Positions 31,679-44,300 of a stretch of DNA of 64,000 nt are shown here, one piece after another (the first letter of the stretch is position 1; each line of letters opens with the position of its first letter). The notes beneath the pieces were generated by a model. It was not told where the DNA came from. It did not search any database and saw only the letters and a list, made by a program, of their open reading frames with translations. The DNA is taken from assembly GCA_905147135.1 (NCBI GenBank), contig LR990055.1, positions 3,597,001-3,661,000 of the forward strand, written 5' to 3'. The position numbers and the translations under genes are program-made. The stretch comes from Blastobasis lacticolella. Lineage: Eukaryota; Arthropoda; Insecta; Lepidoptera; Blastobasidae.

Positions 31679-31900
31679 ATTATTATGCAAGACTTGTGTA
31701 AATGTGGACATAAAAAGTGTAATAAGTAGGTAAGTTAAAAGATAATCTGTACTGTAAGTACGTATGGTATGAATGAACTGACATCATATTTTTATTATAA
31801 ATGAAATTTAAATTAGGAGTGAAATGTTTTTTGATTAATTATACATATTTATATTTTGTTTGAATATTTTGTAACTTGTGTGTGGTATACATACCTATTT

Positions 31901-31906
31901 AATAAA
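31901..31906 (+). terminator. Poly(A) signal, NUDT8-like copy B
   Basis: AATAAA 223 nt past the stop and 13 nt outside the duplicated block; copy A has no equivalent. Confidence 0.65.
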
Positions 31907-31962
31907 AGACAATACATGGCCTAGAAGCTCTTTATTAAAAGTGTAAAAAAGCACACAAAACA

Positions 31963-31968
31963 TTTTAT
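31963..31968 (-). terminator. Candidate poly(A) signal for the minus-strand frame at 32048
   Basis: AATAAA on the minus strand (complement of tttatt), 80 nt past the TGA at 32048-32050. Confidence 0.4.
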
Positions 31969-32047
31969 TATCACAGTAGACTTCATCATAAGCAGTTTTA
32001 GTATGAGACATATCCTTAAGTACTGGAATTTGTATTTTAGTTTATTG

Positions 32048-32302
32048 TCACCATACCTTTAATATATTGTCAACATACGAGTCAGGAGTATGTTTGACAT
32101 TGTAGATCCCAAGCTTAGAAAAATATTCAGAATCAAATGGTTCATCATAAGCCACAATGCCACCCAGCAGAATGTCAAGAATTGACATTAAACTAGACTT
32201 ATACAACATTTTAAAGCATATATTGGCACAGGCAGTAAATTCAGTCAGTACACTTCCAACTATGTGTAAAACGTATGGACCAATGCAGTATTTTTGTTTT
32301 TG
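32048..32302 (-). CDS. Unrecognised reading frame, probably a last exon
   Basis: An open minus-strand frame of 84 codons ending in TGA, with protein-like composition: SVLTEFTACANICFKMLYKS, SILDILLGGIVAYDEPFD, and a tail ending in DNILKVW. A possible acceptor (cacatag) precedes 32259. No ATG-initiated full-length protein fits and no upstream exon was found before the Clic 3' UTR, so it is a terminal exon of a spread-out gene or a gene fragment. I do not recognise the family. Codon use and lack of stops argue for present or recent coding. Confidence 0.45.
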   Translation of the reverse strand, partial: QKQKYCIGPYVLHIVGSVLTEFTACANICFKMLYKSSLMSILDILLGGIVAYDEPFDSEYFSKLGIYNVKHTPDSYVDNILKVW

Positions 32303-32804
32303 TTAAAACCAAAAGAGATGGTTCATTACTATATTGCAATAAAATTGGTACAGCAGTATAGCAAATATTTGAGTAGGTAGGTACAGTCGAACCATTTCAT
32401 TCCTAACCCACTGTAAAACATACTCTATGTTTTTCATGCCAAGCGATGCTTTGTCACTCTAACATTTACTGTGGAATGGTTCCTCAGTGGGTCATGATTC
32501 AGTTGGTTTGAATGAGTCAAATATGAATGAGGAGTGTCTTTTCAGGAGAGCTTATTTGCACATTAACGTCTTTCGTGATTGCTGTTTTGATGTGAACTTC
32601 AATTATTAAATTCTCTTTTTGGATGAAATAAGACAATTGAAAAATATTTTAAAAACGGAGACATGCTATGTGGAGAATAAAATGGCATTTCAAGTTTTAA
32701 AAAGACGAAAACGCGAATTAACCCTTTGAAAAGACACTCCTCAAATGCTGCCGCGCCCTTATCTGTCAAAAGAGTCAGCATTATCCTGTTTTGTCGCTCA
32801 GATT

Positions 32805-32993
32805 CGTCATCACATCCTAGCTAGAGCGACGAAGGTAGCGTGAGTGCTATTGCAGTACTTTATTGCGCTCGATTGGCGCCGAAAACATACCAACGGGATA
32901 GCACACGTCAGCACTCCGTCACTTCCCTGACGGCGATCGCACTTACATAGGTCGATGCTGCCGTTGCTTTCTCGCTCTAGATAGGAAATGACG
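32805..32993. mobile_element. Possible MITE
   Basis: Imperfect inverted arms: CGTCATCACATCCTAGCTAG at the left and, on the minus strand, CGTCATTTCCTATCTAGAGC at the right, about 190 bp apart. No clear target duplication. Confidence 0.3.
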
Positions 32994-32999
32994 ACAAGA

Positions 33000-33549
33000 T
33001 AAAGCGTAAAAAATACGAGTCACCGACTTAGTAATCGTTTGTAGTAAACAAGTACTTAATCGTCGGTCCCCTAGGGTCTGTGTGCTCTGTGGTCTCCATA
33101 TTCAGATCGGTGATGGACGCCCAATCATCGATAGGCTGAATTTGGTCAACCGATCTATAACATTCGGTTAGCTTGAGAAATACTTAAAATCTAAATATAC
33201 AGACATCGGCATTCTCAGTTATATTTAATCCGCTATATGCTTTTCTTTGCAAAAGGCGTGCGAGCCATCATACTTTGAATTGCTTTGCAACTAATGGTTT
33301 TAATAATGCTTAATTAATTTCATTTCAATGCGACGAATACGGCAATTGCAATTATTTTAATATAAGTACCTAATTTAATACATTATATAGCAAGGCACAA
33401 AAGCTTGTTATAATATCCGTGTGACAAAAAAGCTGTAAAATAAGTAATAAAAAAATTAAAAAAAAAAAAAGATTGTGATATATTTTAAAATAAAAAGCTA
33501 AAACTTTAAGAAACAGAAGGAACAAAAAATAAAACGCAAAATTAAAAAA
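33000..33549. other. Intergenic DNA, nothing recognised
   Basis: AT-rich, with A-runs near 33456-33470. No exon or repeat border seen. Confidence 0.45.
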
Positions 33550-33567
33550 TAATAATATTTATCCAGG

Positions 33568-33573
33568 TTTATT
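33568..33573 (-). terminator. Candidate distal poly(A) signal of Clic
   Basis: AATAAA on the minus strand (tttatt on plus). If used, the Clic 3' UTR would be about 1.7 kb (33550-35294), an AT-rich stretch with no other recognisable feature. Nearer weak variants exist, so the true end is uncertain. Confidence 0.3.
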
Positions 33574-35294
33574 CCTTAACATTAGACACTATTAACTAGT
33601 TTTATTTTATACATTGTCCAATTGACATGTTGATCGACTCTCGCCTTTATCGTGTGTACTATACTCTTATTATTGAAATTGTTACCGAGTATATTTTCCC
33701 AAATGATCAATAGTCTATTCCCATTTTGTTTTTAATATAATTTATCAACAAAACAAGTTTATAACATAAATCTCCCATGAAAATAGTCTTAATTTACTGG
33801 TAAAAATATACCCGTAAACAATGTGAGAATGCAAAAACGTCTACTATCAAAATAGGTGGTCCAACTTAAAGCCTCACGTCCTAACATCTATTGTATTCTC
33901 TCACATATAAAATGTAGTCAAAACAGTTGTTTATAAAGTTAAATAAGTACTTATAGTAAACTACCTTCACAACAAGGTAACATTGGAGGCAGGCAAGAGT
34001 TCTAACGAAAATGCATCATACAAAACAAGAAGACAAATTATTTCTTTCCATATGTACGTACATAATAAAAGGCAGAGGCATTAAAACAAAATGGCGATGA
34101 AATTGGTTCAATTTCTAAACCTACAACTAAACTAGGGGAGTCCAAAAGAACGAACATTGTAAATACTGTAAAACCAATCTTACAACTATTGTGAATATAA
34201 TACAAAACCGTTTCCGAACATCTATTCGTTGTGTTTGAACACTGAATCTAATATCTATGTTTTATAAATAAAAACATGTAATAAAAAGTTACACCATTCA
34301 AGCATATGTTAGACAAATAGAACAACTCGAATATACGAACTTTCACACAAAATAGTTCAGCACCTCTGCCAAATAGTAATGTTAAAGTGTTACTAAAAAA
34401 ATCAAATGCAGAATTAATAAATGAAAAACAAAATGGCAACCGTATCTCGCAACCAGCATAAAGAGGAAAAGTTCTTGCCTTTCAGAACTGAGCCTAAACA
34501 GACTCAATGTAACTTGTTTTAACCACAAATAACCTTGCAAATTTAATTTATTTTATATATAAAAACATAATTTCGATTGCACCAACCATTCAATCTCATA
34601 GATTATAAATTTTCAAACGATGACAACTTTAATTCGAACATTCCAACTTCCAATACAAATGACGACATGGCTTCTGTGCTATTGGGCGAGTGAATGGGAT
34701 CTCGAATCCGCGGAACGTGTAGCGCGATTCGTAAATAACGCTTTTTGGACGGCATAAAATATCTCACAGTTGCATATCGTAAGTATAAGATTTTGAATGA
34801 ACTTTCAAGAAAATGCAGAGGTACCAACATAGAGTTGGTCTGTGGGCCGAAGTTTATTTAAATTATTCCAAACATGTACTTTTTACACTATAGCCGACAT
34901 GTCAATACACGCACCTGGTAAGTACACCTAATAAAATTTATACCTTTTGGTATTATTAAATTTTGTGGATTAAGTAACCAATGAATTTTAATATTGACAA
35001 TTGAAAAAAAGCGATGGCGTAATATACCTCCGCACAACGTAGAAAAGCACAATATCCAATCAGCCAACGAATCCCCACAATATCATAAAGCAGCAGAAAA
35101 TCCAGCGCAGACAATAGGCCTATGACGATTCGACAGGCGTGCCTCAAGGGTGCAAATTAGGTGCCTCGTTTGTAAGTAAATCGGATTGATAATATTGATT
35201 TGTATCGAGTATACCAATCGGTTTATCAACTTGTCACTGCAAATTGGTTCTAGTTCACTACGCCCCAGCGTCCGTTGTACAGTGCGCGCGCGCA

Positions 35295-35378
35295 CTATTC
35301 GGTATCCCCCACGTCCACGGGAATGGACGTCGTGAACGTTGGCGTCTCGAGCTCTTCGTGTTTCTTCATCTTCAGGGC
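35295..35378 (-). CDS. Clic: Clic last coding exon
   Basis: 27 codons and TAG (35297-35295): ALKMKKHEELETPTF, then a short variable end VDVGDTE. The acceptor is ctcaccag. The longer plus-strand frame across it is a shadow. Confidence 0.88.
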   Translation of the reverse strand, partial: ALKMKKHEELETPTFTTSIPVDVGDTE

Positions 35379-38300
35379 CTGGTGAGGAATGCGTCGATTA
35401 GTGTTCTGTGGTTACCAGCTGATGGTTGGATGGAAGGCAAGCTCATTAGCACATTGGAGATCAGAGGGAGGAGTATGTACGTAGGTCTGTTTATTTCAAA
35501 CGTTTTTTTTGTTTCGGTTATTGATATGTAAGTGATCGTAAGGTTTAACTAGCATATAAGTAGTTTACATCATCGGGTAAAGGAGCTGTTAACGGAACGA
35601 TAACAAATCGAAAATAATTATGTGTTATCATCATCTTGACGTTAAATCCCGATTGCGCTCCGCGGCACGGAACGGCCCGCGGTCCGCTTTTCTACTCATC
35701 TTGGCTCACTTCACCTGGCCTTCGGCATCCTTGGTGGTGAGCGTTTTGGATAATAATTATGTGTATTCCCGTTTGTTTATTCGTATATCGCAATTCTCAT
35801 TATCCCCGTAGCGAGAGCTACTGATATTCAACTGTGCACCGTATACGTCTCAAACTCGCAAAGCAAAATAGAATCACACTCGTGAATAATTCCAGATTTC
35901 GTCTCCATTGAGCTAAAGAGCTGGATGTGTATGACAAATGATTGAACGCCACACGAAAGCACATCAAAATGGAAACACTGGGACTTTACAATTAGGTCGG
36001 TCGCCCTTTGGTTACATTTCCCGGAACGTCATTCGTACGAATTTACTAACGAATTCCTCCACACTAGGTGCGAACTTAACCCATACAAATTCCATTCGAA
36101 CGTGCAAAACGTAACCAAAGTGCGACCATGAAGTGGTAAGGTGAAGGTGGAGGATGAGAACACGTATAATAATACCTACTTCATTTATATATCGGTCTTT
36201 AGTTATATGTTAGACCCTTCCTTTCTCAAGAATGACAGGTCAGGCCGTCCGACCACAGAGAATGGGGTAGAGATATAATGTTTTGTAGGTATTTGGCTAA
36301 AGCTTTTGTTCGAAGTGTTCCCTCCAGCTTTATGAATATATACTTTCATGAATGCGACCGGCCTTAAGATTAAGAGTGATGTCAAGCGTCTGGTCTAGCT
36401 TACCGCTATTTGTGAGAAACAATAGACTTGCACAATATTACGATGGGACAGACACAGTAAGTGTAATTTACTATCTAGTATTTCTGATGAGAGATGCATT
36501 TTCTTCGTAATTATTGTCCTTCCCATACGACATTGTATTAACATTTATCACATAAACATTGTGCGTGAATTTTTTGTTACAATGATGGACCTTAGACTGA
36601 TACAAAAAAACAACATAAAATTAATGGTTAATAGTTTGTCCTTGTAATAAAACAACCTTTTGTGTTATGTGAGCATAGTTTTCCTGTTGTGGCAGGAAAA
36701 CTCAAGTTATATAATTACTCATACAACCGCTCTTCTATAAATTATTACGTTTCTGCTATAATTAACTTGTCTTTTAACGTTAAAACTAAAAATTATTCCA
36801 AGTACAAATAGAAAGAATTGAAAAGAAAGCCAGGGAAAGTAAACTCGAATGCCTGTTTCATTTATAATTGAAATGGATAAACAAAAATAAATTGAAATGA
36901 TACAACAAATTTAATTACGACAACTTTATTCAGTGAACCGATTATCTTGGCACTCTTCACAAAACTTGACGAAAAAAATGTGGGTTATATTATGTAGCCC
37001 ATCCAATGTTGAGATTTTTTCTGCCTACGAGGCTCGAGGGCCTAATTTGTTCATGTCTAAACTACTGAATTATTTAAGCACCATGTCCCATACAAGAAAG
37101 CCTCTTATTCCGTTACCAGGAAGAGAATTGTGATGCACATAACAGGGACATCCCGGTAAGAGATCATTATACACGAACGACACGTTGCGGACTGCAGCCG
37201 TCAACATCCCATTCGTGTATATGAGTTCTAAGGCACACAGACCAACCACTCGACATTTCAATGCGGTTGCACGTTCCATGGCCACGGGTAGAGCTCAGCG
37301 GGGCTATTGGCTAACTCAGTGGACAACTGTATTTGACACTAGATAATTCTACACCACGTCATCTACGTTGAAAACTGGCAATAGCGTCTACCAAATTAGA
37401 GTAGTGTCAGATTTTTTTATGTCAAATTCAGTTGTCCACTGAGATAGTCGATAGGCCCTCAGATGAGATCTAGTCTCAGGTAAGCCCAAATGTTTTAAAA
37501 ATTCAAGCCATGATAAAATATATAAATCCCACATCCCGTGTAAACCCAGAAGGTGCGTACACGCAGAAGTTGGCAGCTAAAAGAACTACTAGCGCCACTA
37601 GATTTTTATTTTACCGGTCGGCTTGTAACTACAGTTGCCAGTATGCAAGCCCCATATCCCATTCACACATTGATTTGCAATATGAGTCAGGAAAATGACG
37701 TCCAGTATAAACTGGCGGCGCCACGTACGGCATTCTGTTAGTTTTTTTGTTGTCACAACTAGTGGCAAAAATTAGTACGTTTTCTTGCCACGTGCCAACT
37801 TATACTTAAGATACTGTTAATGTAATTTCGTATATAGATCGTTCATCGCACGTTGTCCCATGCTGAGGACCAATAGGATCAATAATCCCTTGCAAATTCC
37901 CTTGGCAGGGACGACACGCGATGAACGATCAGCTGTGTCATAATGTAAAGTACGTTTCAGTAGGAGAAGACAAAGCAATTGATCGCCACAGCGATAGTAC
38001 TGAAATGAAACTAACATGCCACCAATAGGGAAACTATACTGCGGTAACAACTAGCGCCCCCTCACGGTCACCCATAACACAAGCTTCGCTTACTTTGGGA
38101 CTAGATGGCGCTGTGTGAATGTCCAAGCATATTTATTTACTATTACCGTTGTGGCGCACAATTGTTTTGCCACGTATTAAAACACTGTTTACACGATTAC
38201 TTTGTTATTTCACCAGCCCGATAACCACAACCACATTGAAAACACAAACCAAGCCCCATATCCCTTCTAAGGTTCTAAAGCAAGCCCCATACACTGCGTC

Positions 38301-41300
38301 ACATAGCAGGACGGCACGCGACATACCATGGCGTCGTCTCGCCGCTGCCGCTCCGGCCTCGGGGAGAGACTCTGTGCCGACAGCTAGGTCCACGCACAAC
38401 ACACCATACTACAGTCTACGGTATGACGTTGAGGGTATACTGGTGATAGTCTTTGGGTTTCGTTGAGGTTGCGATCAGAAATAAGCAGTAAGGCATTCTT
38501 TGAGAATTAATGGGGGATTTTCATACAGCTACTTTAAAAGGTGTAGTTCGGCGTGCCTCACTAGATGGCGCTGTTTAGATAAGGTTCTCAAGTGATGAAT
38601 TTGTTAACCGAAGTTACTCGGAAAAGTGTTTCGTGAAAATATACTTAGTTTAAATACCTTTTCTAAGAAGAAAGCGCAAAATGTCTACATTTTTATACGT
38701 CTAACGGTCTCGTTTTGATTTATTTTTGAGAATCGTGTCTAATCAACGCCATCTGTTACAATTATTTGAACCACTTTTCCTTTTTAATCGGCTCTCGAAA
38801 AATCTAATAAAATTGACAGTCAATGGAAAATTAGGGCAACCGTTTTTGTGTTCACCAGTTGACGCCTCTGGCGAGTGAGGTCTCGTCACTGTCAAGATAA
38901 CGCCGTTTTATTGGCTGCAATCCAACCGTTTGCAATCAACTTTAAGCGTTTCATTTTGACCAATAGCGCGCCGTAATTTAACAACGGACTTTACTCGCCA
39001 GTGGTGCCATCTAGTGGAACTTCGAACTCGCGTTAGCTCCTATTGACAGGTTTGCCCTGTTTAATCTGAGAGTCTAGAAAGGCCACATTAACGTTTCATA
39101 TTATGATTTATATTAGAGTGCCACGAACTTATCTGATCCGGTGGCCAATATCGGAACTAAGTGACGCCATTTTGAATTGTCATACGAACGTCAACATCAG
39201 CGACGCTGCAGATAAATTTGTGACAAATTATGAAACTTTTTAGACCCTTTTTAAGTCTTGCCAATGCCAATTTTTAGATCACAGTACTCAACCTGAATAG
39301 AACAGCGTAATCGGTAAATATCATATCTACTACCAGTCAAACCACCGATAAAGTATATTATGGTCCTTCGAGCTGGATATTACGCTTGAAAGTTGTCTAT
39401 AACATGTATACCCTCTTTGTCACACCATATTTTTATAGATATACAATACATAAATAGGAATAGTTGTATAATAGTAGTTCCCAAAGTATAATCTACCTAC
39501 ATAAAAGTTAAAGAATATACTTAAGTTGGAGTAAGGTGCCAATGCAACGAAGAAAAAAGGTAGTGTGTAAGTAAATAAATAAAGAAATGGAAGCCACCCA
39601 GATAACAGAATATCTAAATCTACATATTTGTCTAGGAAATCAGAACAATAATGTCAAGTTTACACATGATGAAAAACTTTTATGCACCTTACTAACTAAT
39701 AGGAACCTCCATTTTCAAAATCGTCAATGCAAATGCGCTTGTTACACCTGTGGCCCTAGCACAAGTGTGTCCGCGACAAAGCTCGCGCCGCGAGACAGCG
39801 TTTGTCTCTTTCTCTCAATACTAAGACGAAAGAGATAGCAATACCTATGTCGCACTTTTTCTCGCTTATCGCGCGCGAGAGCAACTTGTGCTAGGCCTAC
39901 TGGCTAAATTAAATTTAGAAGCATAAAGCGTGAGAGCTAGTCAAAGTGGAATCTATTGCATAAAGAATAAGGTCAATTTTTGATTCACGTCTATTGGAAA
40001 GTAGAGCGACGCGTAACAATTATAAAGTGGTACAAAAATGGACCTTATTCTATCAGTAATACATTCCACTTTGACTTGCTCTCACGCTGTTTGCTTCTGA
40101 ATTTAGACGACTGATTTTAGCCAAATGTACTAAGCGCATAAGACAGAAAATGATGAGAAAGACTGCATGCAGTCACTATAAGTCCCTCCTCATATTGCCA
40201 CTACTTATTGAGAGCTGTCGAATGATCGCAATTCACTAGTCTACGTTTCATAAAGTCCCGTGGTTATCAGTGGAACTACAAAATCTTTTCCAGATATATA
40301 GCTAAGCTGGAAACAACAGCGCCACTTTTCATAGGTACTTAATACAGTAGGATCAATCACAGGCTCGTCATCACAAATTTTTGTTATTTTTACTGGTGAC
40401 CCTGTGTAAGTTACGCTGCTTAGAGATTTCGCTCTCATGATAGCTCTCATTGTAGCAGATTGTATAATCACACGAATTTAGAGATTCTTGTAAAATCCTC
40501 GAAGACTTTTGTAGAAAAATTTTTATTTCTACCGTAAAGTCTAAAAGCAACGTCGCGTGTGAGTCCCGTTTCATATAATAATATGTGTTAAGAACGCGAG
40601 TTTAGTTTGAAGCAAATAAAACTATTGAATCTGAATGACTTTTAAAATTTTGAAAAAGTAATTATCCTTAATATTGTTTTATGTGATATTACTATCTCTT
40701 AGTAGCTGTTTCTACAGTAAATTAGTATGATTACACTCTCGATCTATGTATTAGCTAGGCGAGAACTACAATAGTAGATATCGCAGGCTGAACAAAACAC
40801 TCAAATCTTCACATCAAATTAAAGTAATTCATTGCTTACACATTTCTGCATTATCTACCATTACAGCCAATCTCTATCTATCGTACACTAAAAGACCCAT
40901 CCCATAGACATCGGAGAAAAAAAACGAGATATTCCAAAGAGTATTTACCTGTTGCAACTTATAATGGTTGATGATGTCCTGGTCCGCGGGACAGCTTTGC
41001 GTGAAAGCGTCCAGTTGGTACATGTGATGCATGTAACGCCACAGCGCCCGGAAGTTCGGCTGGAAATGTAAGAAAGAGGTTTGAATCAGTTGGGAAATTG
41101 TTCGGGATATGACCACGGGCCCTGTTTTTGAAACCGCTCTATCACACTCGTGGTGTTAGGATGCGAATGGTTTCAAAAGTAGGGTGCCAGGTCTCTCGTC
41201 AAGACTGAGGAGTTTGCCTAGGTTAGTAGCTACGAGTACATCTGCCGCTAAGCAATAATGTTCACATGGTTCTGTTCCGGTTTGAAAGATAAACTGAGGG

Positions 41301-44300
41301 TTCTCGCGACCTCAGATGGCGCCACTGAGGCCTAAGCTCTGTTGTCAAGATATTGTACTATAAGTCTTGTGCCTTCCCAGACAATAGAATCCATTCACGA
41401 CAGGTCTTTATTTTGACACGAGACCACTCTCACGTCGCAGTATCTCGTGGATTTTGGAATCGCAAAATCAAAACCAATTAAGTGTGAGGAAATCAGCGTT
41501 TTGTTCCAAATAGAATAAGAAATATTTTGACAATAGGTCCTCACGCTCTAATAGCGCTATCTAGCGGAATTTTGATTCTCAGTAGCCCATATTGCAAGCG
41601 AAAATCGAACTTATTGCTCTACGACGTGCAACCGAACTTCGACCTTAGGGCGCTAAAGCGAAGGTCGAGTTTCCGACCACATACCGGTATCTCAAAGTCG
41701 ACGAAGTACTTCCCGGCGACGCGGATGTGCTGCAGCCGCGGCATCAGCTCGCAGTCGAAGCAACACATAGTGTCGCCTGTTAGGAACCTGGAAACGTAAC
41801 ATACAGATATAGACATAAACAAAGACATAGATTTTATTTGGCAATAACTACAATTATAGTTTATACAAATGTAGTTTTAGGTGGTTTTTCTTAATTATAC
41901 TAGACATACCTATATAATATAATATAGCGTTCCGGCTCTGCCTGGCATTGTCGAGCACGGTTCGGTCGTGGTTGGCGAGGGATACGTTTATCTACGGCCA
42001 TAGGGCGGTCAGCTGGTCACTGTGTGTTTCCTTCCTACTTTCCTACCCCCCTCCTTTTTGATGATAGAAAGATATATTTAATGTCCTAATCAATAAAGAA
42101 AATTTGAATTTGAATATATCAAACAAGTTGTAACAATAGCAACAATGATAGGTATAACATGTTAAAACTAGGGTACATTCAATTATAATGTATGGCCAAA
42201 TTAGAACTCAGCTCAGCATATGCTGTAGATAAAGAAACTACAGCGCTAATTTTCAGCCGAGCCCTATAGTGCGTGCGTCAGTATAGTTTTTTTATACCAC
42301 TAAGGTGGCAAACAAGCTTACGGCCTGTCTGATGGTAAGCAGTCGCCGCAGCCTATGGACGATTGCAGTACCAGGGGCATCACTTTAGCTGTTTTAGCAC
42401 AGGGACATTAGCTGTTTCTATAGTATTGAACCGATTTTAACGAAACAAAGCTAAGAATCATCACGATTAAACAGCCTTTCAAATAAAGGTACCCGCATCG
42501 AAATCGGTCCATGCTTTCGGGAGCTATGATGCCACAGACAGACACACACCTCCACATATACACGGAGTCGCAAATACACATCAAATTTCGTGTGGGGGTT
42601 CGCTCGGTTCGTCGGGGATTAAAAAAACCACGTCTCGAAAAACTATTTAACATGGTACCACCGCCTTTTCCGCCTCCGCACCCTCCGACGATGGGATAGA
42701 TTCCATTCATTGGTATTGAGTCGCTGAGTCAGCGGAGGGATTTCGCCTCCCTTTGTGTGTTCTACCGCTTGTACAACGGTGTTTGTTCTGAAGAACTGTT
42801 TGACATGATGCCTACAGCTACATTCTTTCATCGCACCGCTCGCCATCGACAGGGAGTTCATCCTCACACCTTGGAGCCAAATTGGTCGCGAACTGTGCGG
42901 TTCCAAAGGAACTTTCTCCCACGCACACTAAGGTTGTGGAATGAACTACCTGGAGAGGTTTTCCCTGGAGAGTACAACATGGAGTTCTTCAAGAAAGGGG
43001 TTAAAAGGTTTTTACGGGGTCGGCAACGCATGAGTGATGCCCCTGTGCTTCGATTCTGGTACGGAAATCGTCTCAGTTGCAGTAACATTACAATTGCATC
43101 GCATGTCAAACGTGTGATTGTTATTCAAATGACAGATGTTGAGTTGCAACTTTTATGTGATAGTTATTCAAATGACAGATGTTGAGTTGCAACTTTTATG
43201 AGTTCGAACTTTTCCACAATTCGGTTCCTGGTACTTTTGTTGCATTATGGTTTTATATAGCTGTTGGTACTCCAATAAATAAATATATAAATTAATTACT
43301 AAGTTGCACCTTTCTTAGTTGTTAAACTGCGTTCAATTCTGTCAACGAAAACGTGTCAAAGTTCGAACAATGATTAAACTGGGATGATGCTGGGAATGAC
43401 TCGATACCTCGACGTAGTTATAGTAACATCACAGTTACATTGCAACATAATAACAACTGCATTGCACACCAGAATCGGTACCCTGGTATTGCAAACGTCC
43501 ATAGGCTGCGGTGGCTGCTTACCATCAGGCAGGCCGCAAGCTTGTTTGCCACCTTAGTAGTATTAAAAAAAAAATTCACACCTATCTACTAACGGCCTCG
43601 CAAGTCTTTTTAGTTTCACAGCGCACATGCAAGATGTGGAATGAGTTCCGAAGCCTTTCCTATGCACTACAACATGGGGTTCTTCAAAATGCATGTCTAC
43701 AGGTATCTCAAAGGCCGGCACCGCATCCGCTCCCCTTAGGTTGCAGATGTTCTGGACGACGGTGGCCGCTTCCCATCAGGTGGGCCGTCCGTCCATGTGC
43801 CTCCCTAGGCAATAAAAGTTTGGCGGTGGAAAGGTATAAGGTAGCCGCCAATGTTGGCATGCGAAGATGGAGAAGGTGGAAAAAGGTAATTACCCACTTG
43901 GCCGGGTGTTGGGTCCGACAGTCGAACGTCAGAAGTATATATGGCGCTGATTTGGCACATTTCTCTAGCGCGATGTAGGACGGTCAGCGCCATCTATGTG
44001 TGGATGCTTGCCGACCTTGTGTTCGTGTGCTCGTAATGTGAGTATTGTTGAGTTTCCCTATTGGAGCGATAAATGTCGCTACAACTATAACATGCGGTTC
44101 TTCAAAATGCATGTCTACAGCTACCTCCAAGGAGGGCACCGCATCCGCTCTCCTTAGGTTGCAGATGTCCTGGACGACGGTGGCCGCCTTCCCTCCCGTG
44201 GACCGTCCGTCCGTGTGTCTCCCCAGGAAAGTGGCTGCTTCCCATCAGGTCGACCGTGTGTCTCCCTAGGCAATAAAACCCCACGCCCACAATACCTGGT

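Larger units (their letters stand above)
21596..31888 (+). repeat. Tandem segmental duplication, copy B (10.29 kb)
   Basis: Direct-orientation partner of 11092-21345. Main differences from A are: loss of about 170 bp near 22090 and of about 650 bp near 22320; gain of blocks at 22866-23031, 23227-23694, 23998-24222 and 25405-25856; and a single minisatellite unit. It keeps the native NUDT8 3' flank. Confidence 0.92.
35379..40948 (-). other. Last Clic intron (5.6 kb)
   Basis: Contains SINE/family C pieces (35630-35735), MITEs at 37315-37443, 38866-39010, 39069-39248 and 39902-40122, a SINE tail (38070-38142) and a repeat at 40535-40625. Between 35740 and 37310 nothing was recognised. Confidence 0.75.
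42690..43568 (+). pseudogene. LINE reverse transcriptase C-terminus and 3' end, interrupted by an insertion
   Basis: From about 42727 the plus strand encodes the LINE C-terminus: FYRLYNGVCSEELFDMMPTA, then a His/Arg stretch, NFLPRTLRLWNELPGEVFPG and FFKKGVKRFLRGRQR. It breaks at 43046 and resumes at 43486 (IANVHRLRW-type end), finishing at a poly-A at 43562-43571. The interruption is a foreign 437-bp element. A minus-strand relative is at 63034-63365. Confidence 0.7.

Noticed and set aside
38119..38466. 115-codon frame near a SINE tail
   Set aside because: Starts in the SINE, biased composition, no domain; lies in a Clic intron.
42408..42710. 100-codon minus-strand frame
   Set aside because: Antisense to repeat DNA and LINE coding sequence; no domain.
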